A stretch of 64,000 nt of DNA from Cristatella mucedo (GCA_009760855.2 WPIO01000086.1:1041001-1105000), one strand, 5' to 3'; shown: positions 46,624 through 57,262, counted from the first letter of the stretch. Notes: a model not told the origin generated them from the sequence alone. Numbers and translations: made by a program.

Positions 46624-46699
46624 GTTCTCTTCGCGACCGTGTACTGGCTCACGATGCGGCAGTTCTTCACGGAACGGCAGCCGTCTCATCATCCAATAG
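46624..46699 (+). CDS. piezo: PIEZO exon g (76-nt exon, F/W-rich helix)
   Basis: Acceptor TGCCTGCAG ends at 46,623 and donor GTACTG begins at 46,700. The 25 codons give V-L-F-A-T-V-Y-W-L-T-M-R-Q-F-F-T-E-R-Q, which parallels the K-I-L-F-T-x-x-F-W-L-L-L-R-Q-x-x-x-E block of PIEZO proteins. The exon leaves in phase 1 (a lone G), completed by AT in exon h to Asp. Its length is not a multiple of three, so skipping would shift the frame. It lies between a CT array (46,066-46,108) and a GA array (47,190-47,346). Confidence 0.88.
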
Positions 46700-47189
46700 G
46701 TACTGGCTATCACTTCAATATGATGGCTCTGTGCACAGGCGTGTCATTTGAAGCCTGGCGGCAGGCTGCCATATTCTGGATTGTGCCCGTGTGGCGTGCT
46801 TGTGTGAGTGCCTACTCTTGCTTCGAATCCATGTCACTGCCTCCACCACCGGCCAGCCAATCTGCACTGCTAGTGACCGATAGCTACACTATGTGCGCAG
46901 TGCTGTTCGGCTGCCTCGGTTGCGCCAGAGTCCTACGTTGTTCTTACCGAATAAAACTAAAAAAAAAGTAATAAATACGGCGTGAGCCTTCTTGCCTCAA
47001 AACCCAGAAAACTGCTCGTTGCTGCAACTTGATAGGTGATGGATGTCCAATCGGCTGAATTTGTGTAAGAATGCACCCCCACCGTCAAAGCTTTCTTACT
47101 CTGCCCAGATTGATTGATCGCTGCTAGTCGCCAACTGCGCATCGGGAGCTGCTCGTGTTGAGAGAAAGAGATGGGGAGAAGAGAAAGCC

Positions 47190-47346
<157 letters not shown>

Positions 47347-47837
47347 GCTGTACTGGGTTGCAACTGTTTAGTGCTTGCCCTGCTTTGATGAGCTGTAGCA
47401 GGGTGCTGTGTGTGCACACGGAGACGTCTCGTGTCCACACGGTGCCCTGCGGCTCGTGCTCAGGTGTGTCGCGCTGTGTGTGCTCAGGTGTGTCGCGCCT
47501 CGCTTCAGGCTCCACCACCGTAGCCTGTCAATCTAGAACTTCCAGTGCTCAGAGCAATATAACGCCCATCCGTAATCTCAATCAGCAAAGCTGGGAAAAA
47601 TTGTTGGCTTGCCTTCTTCTGAGTGCTGCACTCGTGCTTGGATCCCCTCATGATTATCTGCCTCTGTTATAGGCTCTAGTGATTATCAGCCTTTGGAATA
47701 GACATTTTTCTGTTTAAGGAGCTTGCTTTCAGCTTGGTAGTGGTAAATCACGTGTTTGACCCTGATAACAATTTTACTCAAATCTATCGAATACTCTGTT
47801 GCAATTGCAGGCTGTCAGGCAAATTTTGCACCTCTAA

Positions 47838-47990
47838 TATTAGCTGATTTAACAGCCTCATTTTTATAACGGTAGAAGAGCCTTAACAGCTATCAACACT
47901 GCTTGCAGATCGCAATAAGTGATTGCCTACTGCAGGATTCGGAGCCACGACCTTGGTCGGGAAGAGCGAGCACCTTACCTCCCAGGCTAT
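47838..47990 (-). mobile_element. SINE-2 copy in PIEZO intron g-h
   Basis: TAGCTGATTTAACAGCCTC, GAGCCTTAACAGCTATCAAC, GATTCGGAGCCACGACC. Confidence 0.78.
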
Positions 47991-48289
47991 CCCTTGATCG
48001 CCTGTGGCACTCGTTTAGTCGGCAATTTGAGTCGTCTAAAAAGGAAATCTCTTGTGAATCCGAAACCATAGGTCACTGGATGTTGATGCTGTCCATAAAA
48101 AAAATATTTGCCTCTGCCTTTTCATTTCAGTGCTCCATCTGATCTGCCCTCACTGGTGAAGTGCTGCAGCGCGATACTTACTGATTTTCTGGACTAGCAT
48201 ACTCCTCTAACCAAGCTGATTGCCCTCCCTTGTCAATGTGCAGGCCTTACCAGCTTCATAGGGCAATCATAGGGCAGGTCGTCCTTGGC

Positions 48290-48365
48290 TTGTGGCTGTA
48301 GCCTAAAAAGCAACTGCATTATAACTGGAAAGGCTAACGCTCAAAATCGACTCTGCCAACATATC
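48290..48365 (+). mobile_element. LINE-A2 fragment, left of nested LINE-A
   Basis: About 75 nt of RT C-terminal region (GGAAAGGCTAACGCTCAAAA...CTCTGCCAAC) that continues at 48,743. Confidence 0.65.
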
Positions 48366-48742
48366 GGAGACCGTGCATTTAGTTCATATGCTCCCAAAGC
48401 CTGGAACTGCCTCCCGACCTGCGTCAGAACATCCCCTGACCTGACCACATTTAAAAGGAACCTAAAAACACACCTATTTAGGACAGCATTTAGTGGGTCC
48501 CTGTGATTCGTCCTTCATGTGCTTATGCGTGCTGACACTGTGCATGCTGCCACTAACCACATTTGCATGCTGACCCTGTGCATGTCTAACCATACCTAAC
48601 CATATTATTCATTTCGTTTGTTTTTTTCAAGCATGATTTTACTTACCATTCAATGGCATTTCACTTTGCAGCAAATTTAAAGCGCCTAGAGAGAGATTAA
48701 ATTCTCTGAGGGCGCTTTATCAAGTGAATTATTATTATTATT
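48366..48742 (+). mobile_element. LINE-A short copy nested in LINE-A2, 5-bp duplication
   Basis: Begins GGAGACCGTGC (end of ORF), ends in hairpin and ATT tail. ATATC at 48,361-48,365 recurs at 48,743-48,747. The host LINE reads through: ...C-Q-H-I before and I-S-P-V-E-C-A-R after. Confidence 0.85.
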
Positions 48743-49620
48743 ATATCTCCTGTTGAATGTGCACGAAATCTTGGTGTCATGTTCCAAAGTGACCTTTCGT
48801 TAGACGACCTCATCAACTCCACAATGAAGTCTGCCTACTTTCAGCTACATAAGATTGCTAAATTCGGGCTTGTTAAGACAGGGATACTTCCATCTAAGTT
48901 GGTCCATGCATCTTCGACATGCCATCTTGACTTCTGTAACTCTGCTTGTTGGCCCACCGGCATGTGCAATTAGGTGCTTAGCAGGTGCAAAACTCTGCAG
49001 CTAGGCTTGTCTGTCGTGAGCATTGCAATTGCCACATCTCACCACTTCTTCCCGACCTGCAATGGCTACCTGTCAAGCAACGGATCGACTTCAAGGTTTA
49101 GTCGTTTATTTTTGGTCACTTCATTCTTTGACTCCAGCCTACCTATCAGATCTATTCCCCCACCAGGCCAAGCATCCTACCACCCACTTTTTGGAATCTA
49201 ACAGTTTACCTATACCTCCTACAAACCTCAAATCCTTTTGGCACCGTGCCTTTAGTTTGTATTCTCCCAAAGCCTGGAACTAACCCCTGACTTGCGTCAT
49301 GACATCCCATGCCTTGACCACATTTAAAAAGAAATTAAAAACGCACCAATTTATGACAGCATTTAGTAGGTCCCTGTGATTAGTCTTTTACGTGCTCATG
49401 AATGCTGACACTATTGCATGCTGCCACTAACCACACTTGCATGCTGACCCTGTGCATTTCACCCCTAATCATGTTATTAATGTTGTTCATCAAGCATGAT
49501 ATTTCCACTCACCATTCGATCGTGTTTCCTTTGCCGCAAATGCAAAGCACCTAGCAAGAGCTTGAGTTCTTTGAGGGCTCTTTATCAAGTGTATGATGAT
49601 GATGATTATTATTATTATCA
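48743..49620 (+). mobile_element. LINE-A2, diverged copy, right of nested LINE-A
   Basis: C-terminal ORF with many stops and shifts (N-L-G-V-M-F-Q-S-D-L-S is readable), a 3' UTR and a diverged tail ending in ATGATGATGATTATTATT. It lies in PIEZO intron g-h, about 350 nt before exon h. Confidence 0.8.
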
Positions 49621-49970
49621 TAACTACGACCAGGCTTTGGCCTGCTTTACGGTTAGATGCCCACTTGCATGCTGTGGGCTCTGCTTCACATCACTAGCTG
49701 CCTCCAACATCGTTGCCCTCGTGTCCACTCACCAAGGCCAGTGCTGCCGCACACTGTCGCCAGGACCTCTCATGCTTCTCCACCTTTCGTCTTCCCATCT
49801 ACAATTCTCGTGTTTCTATCCTTTGGAACAGATCAAATTTGTCTGGTAGTGAGCAGCTGCCCCCCCTCGTCGGCTGGTTCTGACCAATAGCTGAGCTTCT
49901 CGGGCCCGCACTGCGTGCGAGCCCCTTTGATGCCGGCTGCTCTAGCGCTACTGCTACCTGCTCCTTGCAG

Positions 49971-50039
49971 ATGGCCACGACGATCGGCGCGACAGCATGG
50001 GCATCTCGGCGCACAGCAGCGCTTACATACGGGAGCTGG
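49971..50039 (+). CDS. piezo: PIEZO exon h (short polar linker exon)
   Basis: Acceptor TCCTTGCAG ends at 49,970 and donor GTGAGC begins at 50,040. In the required phase the 69 nt read D-G-H-D-D-R-R-D-S-M-G-I-S-A-H-S-S-A-Y-I-R-E-L-G. It has no family motif, which fits the second charged cytosolic loop that sits between the R-Q-F-F-T-E-R-Q helix and the next membrane segment in PIEZO. Its main support is that it enters in phase 1 and leaves in phase 1, exactly what exons g and i need, with strong splice sites on both sides. Confidence 0.65.
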
Positions 50040-50466
50040 GTGAGCCTGCACAGCGCCGGTGTCTAGCGGGCTTACCAATTGGCGGAGATGCTTTTGGGCA
50101 GGCCTGGAGTGTGCTCGGACTGCTGTGCAGAGGAGCGGGTGTAATTTATTGGCAGTTGCTTGCCAGCGTGTCTCTCGATAATCATTGCAGCAGACTAGCA
50201 TGTTCGCTGGTCGGCAGCTGCACGCCGCTGCGCCGACTTCGTGCTCACCCACCAGTCGGTGGAGCTATCCGGCTACGCTAGCAGCATGCTATAGCTGTCC
50301 ATAGGCTCACTGGCCACCGTGTGGCGCGTGTTTGCGAGGCGCGCACCCTAAGCCGTCGCTTGGTCGCACTCGTTGCTCGGGCTGATCTTGGCGATATGTT
50401 CGAGTGCATGCTGCACTGCAGCTGCTGCTGTGGCTGCCAGTCGCAGACGTCAGCTTTGAATTGCAG

Positions 50467-50606
50467 GAAGCCGTGTGACGAGGATGTTTGGCGGCCTGTG
50501 GATTTTCTTCTTCTCCGTTTTGTTTCTGGTTATGTCCGTCCAGGAGGCTTACATCTATAAGATGGTTTACATGATATTCTTCCTCTGCTACGTTATGACA
50601 TTCCAG
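50467..50606 (+). CDS. piezo: PIEZO exon i (paired blade helices)
   Basis: Acceptor GAATTGCAG ends at 50,466; donor GTACAG begins at 50,607; 140 nt. The translation is S-R-V-T-R-M-F-G-G-L-W-I-F-F-F-S-V-L-F-L, then Q-E-A-Y-I-Y-K-M-V-Y-M-I-F-F-L-C-Y, matching the family pattern C-G-G-M-F-F-F-V-S followed by Y-K-I-I-Y-M-x-L-F-L. The correct frame is not the longest open frame here. It ends in phase 0 after F-Q. Confidence 0.9.
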
Positions 50607-51848
50607 GTACAGCATATACGTGTGCTATTAGCATTGGCAGCATGGTGACCGTGCCATGGAACCACAGAGAGGAAGACATTCAGTCGAAGGCTGCTTGATC
50701 GTCGGCTCCCTATGCAGACCGAGCTGGCATAGGTGCTACCATTGGATTTAACTCCACTGACCTGCACCGATCAAGATTTTTGTTTTGCTTTAGCTTGGCT
50801 CATGTTTAAAGTTTGTACTTTATAGTTTGCTGTGTTCTCAGTTACTCACTTAGTCACCTGTTGCCGGTTGCAAATGTCATTATTTTTGCAGACGTCATGT
50901 TCACTTCTTTAGTTTTGCTAAAGACTATTGACTGCTTTCATGTACCAAGTCTAGGTCTTGGGTTTCTGCAGTTGGTATGTCTGCACAATTAATTGGGCTT
51001 CAATAGCTTCTGCCTCTGCCACTCACACAAGCTCTGGACTGACGAAGCATAGCTTACACACATCTTGCAGTGGTCGTATCGAGTGCACCCAGCACTATGA
51101 ATCCGACCAGCTGCAAAGACGCCACTTATTTGTCAAGCAGTAGCCAGTTTAAAATAATTCGATTTCTTCCTGCAGCCTAATTTTTGCCAATTCTAAATGG
51201 CCCCTATAGCAGACTGGCTATGTGGTTGCCGTCTGCTTGTCTAGGCTAGTTGCTGGATTGTCATTCTAACTGCCACTGCAGAAGCCCGGAGCTACTCAAG
51301 CACTGGTGTAACATTAAGGGTGCAATCGATGATAGGTAGTTGTTGTCGTGAGTATCCTGAATTGAAGGGCCTCATTTAGTAAATTCATAGATCCTTTCAG
51401 CAAAACACTGGTGTTCAACTGGGAACTTGTGACCTCGTGTATTTTTCTCATTAGCTGCCCATCGACTTGCATTCATGTCATCATAGGAAGATACTTTTGC
51501 TGGAGCATTCCTTCTTATGCTCAGGCATGTGATACAAAGACTCGAACAGTGGCGAAATGCTTTAGCAATGTTTATGCGTTAGCTTGCAGCCATTCCTCTG
51601 TTCCTCATATCTGTACTTTTATAGTGCTTACTGTGAGCAAACTTGTATTGCACTACATGCGAGCATATTGCTGCGTGGCTTCATGCTATGCCATGCACGT
51701 GATCTCTTTGAGACCCCATGGTTAACGCTGGTTGCCAAGTCTGTGTTGCTATCATGTTTCTGCCTAAAGCTTAAAAGCACTCTAACATACTTTGTCTAAA
51801 AGACAGCTTTCTTGCCCAGGCCTTTAGGCTCATGTATAACTGTTGTAG
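50607..51848. other. PIEZO intron i-j
   Basis: No repeat family of the kinds above and no protein-like frame; one of the few repeat-poor introns. Confidence 0.5.
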
Positions 51849-51997
51849 ATATCGTTCACAACATGGAAGGTCATGCTACGAATCTTCTTGTGGCTTGTTG
51901 CCTTGTACTCGATCATCGTGATGGTTACCATCTATACGCTTTCTTTCAACAACGTCCTGGTGCAGGTGATCAACGTTAGTGGTGTCAGCCTCAAACT
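51849..51997 (+). CDS. piezo: PIEZO exon j (W-rich helix)
   Basis: Acceptor ACTGTTGTAG ends at 51,848 and donor GTGAGT begins at 51,998. The peptide I-S-F-T-T-W-K-V-M-L-R-I-F-L-W-L-V-A-L-Y continues as S-I-I-V-M-V-T-I-Y-T-L-S-F-N and corresponds to the family stretch W-W-R-K-x-L-K-Y-F-W...Y-T-x-x-V-L-x-x-I-Y-T-x-x-F. The downstream part (Q-V-I-N-V-S-G-V-S-L-K) is the variable extracellular loop; N-V-S is a possible glycosylation site. It leaves in phase 2. Confidence 0.9.
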
Positions 51998-52239
51998 GTG
52001 AGTTGCTGCAATTTGACCAGTGCCCATCAGCCGCATGTATGTGACAAGGTTTTTCTTAATGGTAACAGAAAAACGTTTTCATAGCAAACAAGATCTTTCA
52101 TATGTGCTTCCAACTTTAGCCTTTTATAAAAAATCTTTACTTCAAATGCCAAGTTATAAGCTTGGTTTGTGCTATAGTTAGCTGACTTCTGGAGTTTTTT
52201 CTTGCTTGCAATTATATTCATGTCATGTCAAATTAATAG

Positions 52240-52407
52240 GGTAAAAGACCTTGGTTTTGACATCCAAGATGGGGACGGCACCAACGCTAGCGACCTACTT
52301 AATCGCCTTATCGTTCCTGCGGTCTTCCTCGTCGCGATCATGCTGCAGCTGCATGTCTTCCATGATGCGTTTCTGCGAACCATATCACCCGATGGAGGCC
52401 ATTCATG
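52240..52407 (+). CDS. piezo: PIEZO exon k (blade segment with conserved H-x-F-H-D)
   Basis: Acceptor ATTAATAG ends at 52,239; donor GTAGGT begins at 52,408. The first base completes a Leu codon. The peptide has V-K-D-L-G-F-D-I...D-L-L-N-R-L-I-V-P-A, then F-L-V-A-I-M-L-Q-L-H-V-F-H-D-A-F-L. The family has L-E-D-L-G-L...E-L-F-x-R-I-x-x-P-x-x-F-L-L-x-x-x-L-x-L-H-Y-F-H-x-x-F-L at this place. The match is among the clearest in the gene. It leaves in phase 2 (TG). Confidence 0.92.
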
Positions 52408-53214
52408 GTAGGTTTGGTTACATATACATCTTTTAGTTGAAAATTGAAGCAAACTGTGGACTGCTTGACAAAACCTTTTTTCTATTCCATATCGACAGGA
52501 ATAAGCTGCCATTGGATACTGTAGCTTTACGTGACAGCATTTACATTGTAAATGTATGTGTGACTGCATGGGGAACCAGTTTCTGTGGCTCCAAGTGCAC
52601 TAATTGGCCATCGTAGCTCCTAGAAGGAAGTAGGATAGCCGGTAGCATTATTGAGATTTGAACTCGCGACCCTCGAATCTGAGGCTGAAGTTTTGCTGAT
52701 ACATTCATTTCATTCGTAGATACTTCAACATGCCGATGTGATCTTGATTTTGACCATAGCTGGATCCATTATAAATAGCTCGGTTTCGGCATCATCTACC
52801 GTACGTGCATAGTTCTGGTTTTTGGCAAGCTTGTGGGTGCTGAAAACTCGGTGCCAGAAGCGTTTGGCACGTGCCATACTGTAGACATTTGTCTCTGAGC
52901 TGCTGGCTGCTTCATAATTGCTCACCCTACAAGGATAGTCTTTCTTTTTTGATTCTTATATTAGGCCAAGTTGTTATTGGCCCCCCACAGGCACTTTGAT
53001 GTGCCTAAGGAGGCTGCTTTCCCTCGACCACTTGCGCGATCTTTTATTTTATCCATGGATTCTTTGTAGCTTCATCTGAGTGCATGCTATTCTATGGAAC
53101 CTCTAGAAGCTACCCGTGAATGCATTGCTGTTCTTTCCCAGCAGATCTGTCTGTGCATGCGTATGAGGCTTAAAAAAACAATGTATAATTCATTAGTATA
53201 GAGTCTTTAAAAGA
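52408..53214. other. PIEZO intron k-l, first part
   Basis: Contains a splice-flanked 55-nt segment (52,499-52,553) considered and not accepted as a constitutive exon because of phase. The rest is unassigned. Confidence 0.45.
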
Positions 53215-53330
53215 ATTTAATCCATATTCAGGTGCTTCATATATGCCTCAGGGCTCGGGCCCACGACCTCGGCTAAATGTTGGTCGGGGCGAGCACCTTA
53301 ACTACTCGGCCAATCCAGCCCGGCGCAGCT
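53215..53330 (-). mobile_element. SINE-1 copy in PIEZO intron k-l
   Basis: Minus strand GAGTAGTTAAGGTGCTCGCC, GAGGTCGTGGGCCCGAGCCC and GAAGCACCTGAATATGGATT. Confidence 0.78.
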
Positions 53331-54054
53331 TGCTGGTTTCGGTACGATTCGTTGTGCGACTAAACGATTCTGTAGCTGACATTGACGTGGTGCAGCGCCC
53401 ACTCGATGCAGTTACTTCTATGTCACTCCATCATCAAAGGCTAGCCTCCCGCGACCCTTCTCAAAATGCCATCCCGGGTCTTCCTTCATACAGGCTCATT
53501 CCATGCAAGGCCTGCCAATTCCCTTCCCCACTGCTTTCAAGCAGTGACCTAAGAGGCGTGTTGGACTTGGGGGCAAAACGAGCCTGACAAAGCTGCCGTC
53601 TGCTGGTGGGCCGGGAAAAACCTTATCATCTCTGCAGCATTTCACAGACACGAGAGGACTTTTTAGCCCACACGAACGCCATATTTAAATGCCCAGGCTC
53701 CACAACAACTACATGGTTTTGTTTTTAATGCCTGTTGATACTAATTGCTCTGGCTCAGTAGCAGGCTGTCGAAGAGTGAGCAAAGGTGCTACCGCTGTGC
53801 CCCGAAGGTAGCTTGATTGCTCTGATGTGGTGGAGCTGGGGGATAATGTAGAAAGTAAGGAGTGAGGTCACTTATTTTTGAACATGTCGGAAGTCCAAAA
53901 AACGCTCCGATGATCCGAACTCAAGGCACATAGTTGCATCTAGACCACAAAGAGTCCACCGGCACAATTGAAACTAGAAATCTGCAGTCTCCCTCTTTGC
54001 TCCCCCATAGCATTGTCGCTGCCGTGGTACAGCATTACAAGTGAAGTAAGGATC

Positions 54055-54375
54055 AGCTGATTTGATAGCCGCATTCAGACCCCTACTAATTAAAACAAGA
54101 AATTCTGTAATGTCACAAGATGGTGGGCTTTTGGCACATGGCAAGATAGCGAAATTGTATCAAGGGGCAAGATGGCGAAGCGTGGTCTTCCATGACAAAA
54201 CTAATGTGACTCCAAAGTGAGTGTCCAAGTGAGTCCAAAGGCAGTGAGCTTCTCCTAGCTTCAGAAGAGCCATAGCTGCTATTACTCGGTCTTGCAGTTG
54301 GCAATAAAGAATTGCTTGTCTTTATACTCTAACCCAGAGCCCTGGTCATGAAGTGCACATACCTTACCCCTAGGC
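54055..54375 (-). mobile_element. SINE-2 copy interrupted by about 170 nt
   Basis: Two halves: GATCAGCTGATTTGATAGCC at 54,052 and GAGCCATAGCTGC...AACCCAGAGCCCTGGTC...CCTTACCCCTAGG at 54,267-54,375. The right end grows into a minisatellite. Confidence 0.55.
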
Positions 54376-54680
54376 TAATACTCAGGGGCAGGCTACTACC
54401 CAGGGGCAGGCTACTTACTACCCAGGGGCAGGATTAGCCGCAGAGGCAAGCTACTACCCAGGGGCAGGCTAAGACCCAGGGGTAGGATTAGATGCAGGGG
54501 CAAGCTAAGACCCAGGGGCAGGCTACTACCCAGGGGCAGGCTACTACCCAGGGGCAGGCTACTACCTATGGGTAGGCTAATACCCAGGGGCAGGATTAGA
54601 CACAGGGGCAGGCTAATACCCAGGGGTAGGACTAAATGCAGGGCCAGGCTAATACCCAGGGGCATGCTAAGACCTAGGGG
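54372..54680. repeat. ~18-bp minisatellite, about 17 units, in PIEZO intron k-l
   Basis: Unit CAGGGGCAGGCTACTACC with variants (TAAGACC, GATTAGACA). Starts in the promoter end of a SINE-2 copy and ends about 200 nt before tentative exon l. Confidence 0.93.
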
Positions 54681-54873
54681 TCAGCATTGCTACAGCAGCA
54701 GCAGCTGCTGCCTCAGCATGCAGCAGGGTGATCTAACTGAGCAAAGACTTGCGCTAAGTTTCTCTCGAGCGCAACCAGTCAGCTCATCGATCGCTGGCGG
54801 TACGAGGCACTCGGGTCTGTCGTATCGAAGGATGCGCATTACCTAGAGGCTGCTGCCTCATCTGTTCTTTAAG

Positions 54874-54986
54874 GGGCGGCGGTGCTACTGCAGCAGCCGC
54901 GCTGCCGAGTTCAGGCTCGCCTGCAAGGAGGCTTCTGCCGAGCGAGAGTGCGACACAATGCTCCGAGGGCAGTGGCAAGCCGGACG
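54874..54986 (+). CDS. piezo: PIEZO exon l, tentative (low-complexity cytosolic linker)
   Basis: Exon k leaves in phase 2 and exon m enters in phase 1, so an exon that changes phase must lie between them. This 113-nt segment has a pyrimidine-rich acceptor (TCTGTTCTTTAAG, ending at 54,873), a consensus donor (GTAAGC at 54,987) and exactly the phases required. It encodes G-G-G-A-T-A-A-A-A-L-P-S-S-G, then R-R-L-L-P-S-E-S-A-T, ending G-S-G-K-P-D, which suits the poorly conserved loop. There is no family motif, the true 5' edge could be further upstream, and other linker exons may exist. Confidence 0.45.
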
Positions 54987-55238
54987 GTAAGCGAAGTAGC
55001 GGCTGGCCGCCACCCACGTGGGCCGGCGTCCAAGTGCTCGCGGCCGTGGCTTTCAGTGGCAGCAGGTTGTGCCTTGACGCGACTGGCCGTAGTCGCAGCA
55101 GCAGGCGTTGTATCTGTGTGTGAGCATGATGGGAAGAGGGCCCAATGCTGCCGAGCGATGAAGCGGCACCGATTTGCTGGCGGCTGCCTACTGACCCGGC
55201 ATCGAGTGCTAGAGCTTTTCCTTTGGCGCCCTTTCTAG

Positions 55239-55388
55239 GATGCTGCGCAGCATTTACCGGCTACGTCGGCAGAGGTCTGAAAAAGCTGTGGCCTGCTGTC
55301 GTGGAGTTTGTCAACGTTTGCCTCGTCTTCATCGACTGCCACATGACAAAAGCAGTTGCATTCATCGTGACCTATGTGGCTATTAATG

Positions 55389-55390
<2 letters not shown>
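55239..55390 (+). CDS. piezo: PIEZO exon m (helices around F-I-D-C-H)
   Basis: Acceptor CCCTTTCTAG ends at 55,238 and the donor is the first GT of a GT microsatellite at 55,391. The peptide runs G-R-G-L-K-K-L-W-P-A-V-V-E-F-V-N-V, then C-L-V-F-I-D-C-H-M-T-K-A-V-A-F-I-V-T-Y, then V-A-I-N-E. This parallels F-L-K-F-L-E...W-x-L-L-E-L-H-I-x-K-x-V-x-x-Y-x-x-W-V-x-x-K-E in PIEZO. It leaves in phase 0. The next recognised exon is 5.2 kb away across a LINE- and MITE-filled intron, joined in phase. Confidence 0.85.

Positions 55391-55424
<34 letters not shown>
55391..55424. repeat. (GT)n containing the exon m donor
   Basis: Seventeen or so GT units beginning exactly at the exon-intron junction. Confidence 0.93.
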
Positions 55425-55427
<3 letters not shown>

Positions 55428-56099
55428 TGCCCACAGTTGCTTTCTGACTGCATTGTGATGCGATATTTCTCACAGGTATCATGAGTTCTTAAAGTGGGTG
55501 ATACTGTTAATGACATTTTTGATCACCAGTACGCACTCCTCTTGTCGAGCCTAGGCACGTCCCCGCATTTATGAACATGCACCCATCTTCCAGCATGTAT
55601 GCACATACTAGCAAGCAGGCAAGCACTCACATGCTCACTCGCGTGCACACTCAGCATTATGCTTGCGTGCACACTCAATACCATGCATGTGTGCACCCCG
55701 AAGCTTTTACTGTTGCGCAAATACACACGCACGCAAGCAGGCACGCATGGTGCCCATGCCCAGGCACACCAGGTGCACATGTATCCACAGATTTCTATGC
55801 ACTTCTCCCACAAGTGTTACCTTTTGCTTTTATAGTGGCATCTCCTTCCCATGCTAGCCACTTTCTGCCGTGACTGTTCATTAACTCAAATTGCTTTTAA
55901 ACATTTTTTTAGCGCCAGTCATGTCCAAAGTCTTAAGTAACATCCCAAGGTCGCATTCTTTTCATTATCTTACTATTTTTTGCTTGCTGAATGCTACGTC
56001 ATCCACTCTACTACTAAACTATCCATCAGCTTTGTCAAAGGTAATTCTATGCCTTGTCTGGGTGGCTTGCTGTTGCACCTACCGTGCTATGCAATTCCT

Positions 56100-56182
56100 T
56101 TGCTTCAATTGCTCTGAACTCCCTTGCTGAGTGTGTTGATGACATCTCCACATGGATGGCATCAAACTTTCTTAAATAGAAT
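56100..56182 (+). mobile_element. LINE-A2 fragment, left of nested LINE-B
   Basis: Contains GATGACATCTCCACATGGATGG (region D-D-I-x-x-W-M-A) up to AATGATGATC. The homology resumes at 56,576. Confidence 0.6.
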
Positions 56183-56575
56183 GATGATCAGGTCCTGTAT
56201 GGACAATAAATTAGCTGTTCCAATCCTGCGTTTAAATACCATTGGCTACAGAAGCTTTAGCTCTGCAGGTCCTAGACTGTGGAACTCGCTTTCACAATTC
56301 TTACGCAACGACAACAACTCTACTGCTGCCGACTGTGGCTCATCCTTTTCAGCGGTCCTGAGCTGCTACTTCCAAGCTACTCATTACCTCAGCTATCTCC
56401 AGACTCTGCTATACTTCCCACTTTCTCTTTGTTGCATGAGACGAAGTCTGTTGGCTACCGAATGCGTACCGAAAGCCGCTTAGGCTGTGAGTGGGCTATA
56501 CAAAACACTCCTGCATAACACCCACATAGTCTTTGTGGCTTTATGGAGTTTCAGACGGAGATACATTACATGATA
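56183..56575 (+). mobile_element. LINE-B 3' end nested in LINE-A2
   Basis: C-terminal ORF (L-W-N-S-L-S-Q-F-L-R-N-D) and full 3' UTR to GAGATACATTACATGATACA. Short, 5'-truncated; imperfect GATCA/GATACA at the two edges could be a decayed duplication. Confidence 0.75.
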
Positions 56576-57262
56576 CAACCAACTTACTAGTTATGCCAAG
56601 CCAAGTGTGATTCAGAAATTGGAAAGGTTAAAGCGCACAATCGGCTCTGCCAGCATATCTCCTGTTGTATCTGCACGGAATCTAGGTGTTCTGTTCCAAA
56701 GTGACCTTTCATCAGACGACCATGTCATCTCCACAGTCAAGTCTGCCTTCTTTCAGCTACATAATAACGCTAAAATGTAGACTTCCAGGTATACTGCATC
56801 CAAATTGGTCCATGCATGTGTGACATCCAGTCTCGGCTTTGGTTAGTCACTCCTTGCTGGTCTACCGGCTTGTGCAATCATGCACTTAACTGGTGCAGAA
56901 CTCTGCAGCTAGGCTTCTCTGTCATGAGTGTAGCAGTTGTGACAGCAAGCAACTTCTTACCGGCTTGCACTGGTTTCCAGCCAAGCTTCCCACAATGCTA
57001 AGAATCCTACCACCTGCTTTTCTAAATCAAATCGTTTAGCTTCACCTCATGCTGTACTGGCACTCTGCATGCTGCCGCTAACCATACTTGCATGCTGACC
57101 CTGTGCATGTCACCCTTATCCATATTACTCTTGTTGTTTATAGAGCATGCTACCACTAACCATTCGATCGTGTTTCCTTTGCAGAAAATGTAAAGGGCCT
57201 AGAAGAAGATTGAGTTCTCTGAGGGCAGTTCATCAAGTGTGTTATTAGTATTATTATTATTA
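56576..57262 (+). mobile_element. LINE-A2 continuation with 3' UTR and tail
   Basis: Reads from ACCAACTTACTAGTTATG through a broken C-terminal ORF, partly deleted, to a tail hairpin (57,188-57,235) and ATTATTATTAG. Confidence 0.75.

Noticed and set aside
52499-52553. Possible PIEZO exon W-N-K-L-P-L-D-T-V between k and m
   Set aside because: It has an AG before and GTATGT after and enters in the right phase, but leaves in phase 0 while exon m needs phase 1. It also lacks family similarity. It might be an alternative exon.
54372-54680. Regularly repeated units resembling a CRISPR array
   Set aside because: Units are adjacent, without unique spacers, and the context is eukaryotic; this is a minisatellite.
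55913-56041. Splice-flanked segment after TTTTTTTAG ending before GTAATT
   Set aside because: In the phase required after exon m it has a stop (TAA) after seven codons; the open frame does not resemble PIEZO.
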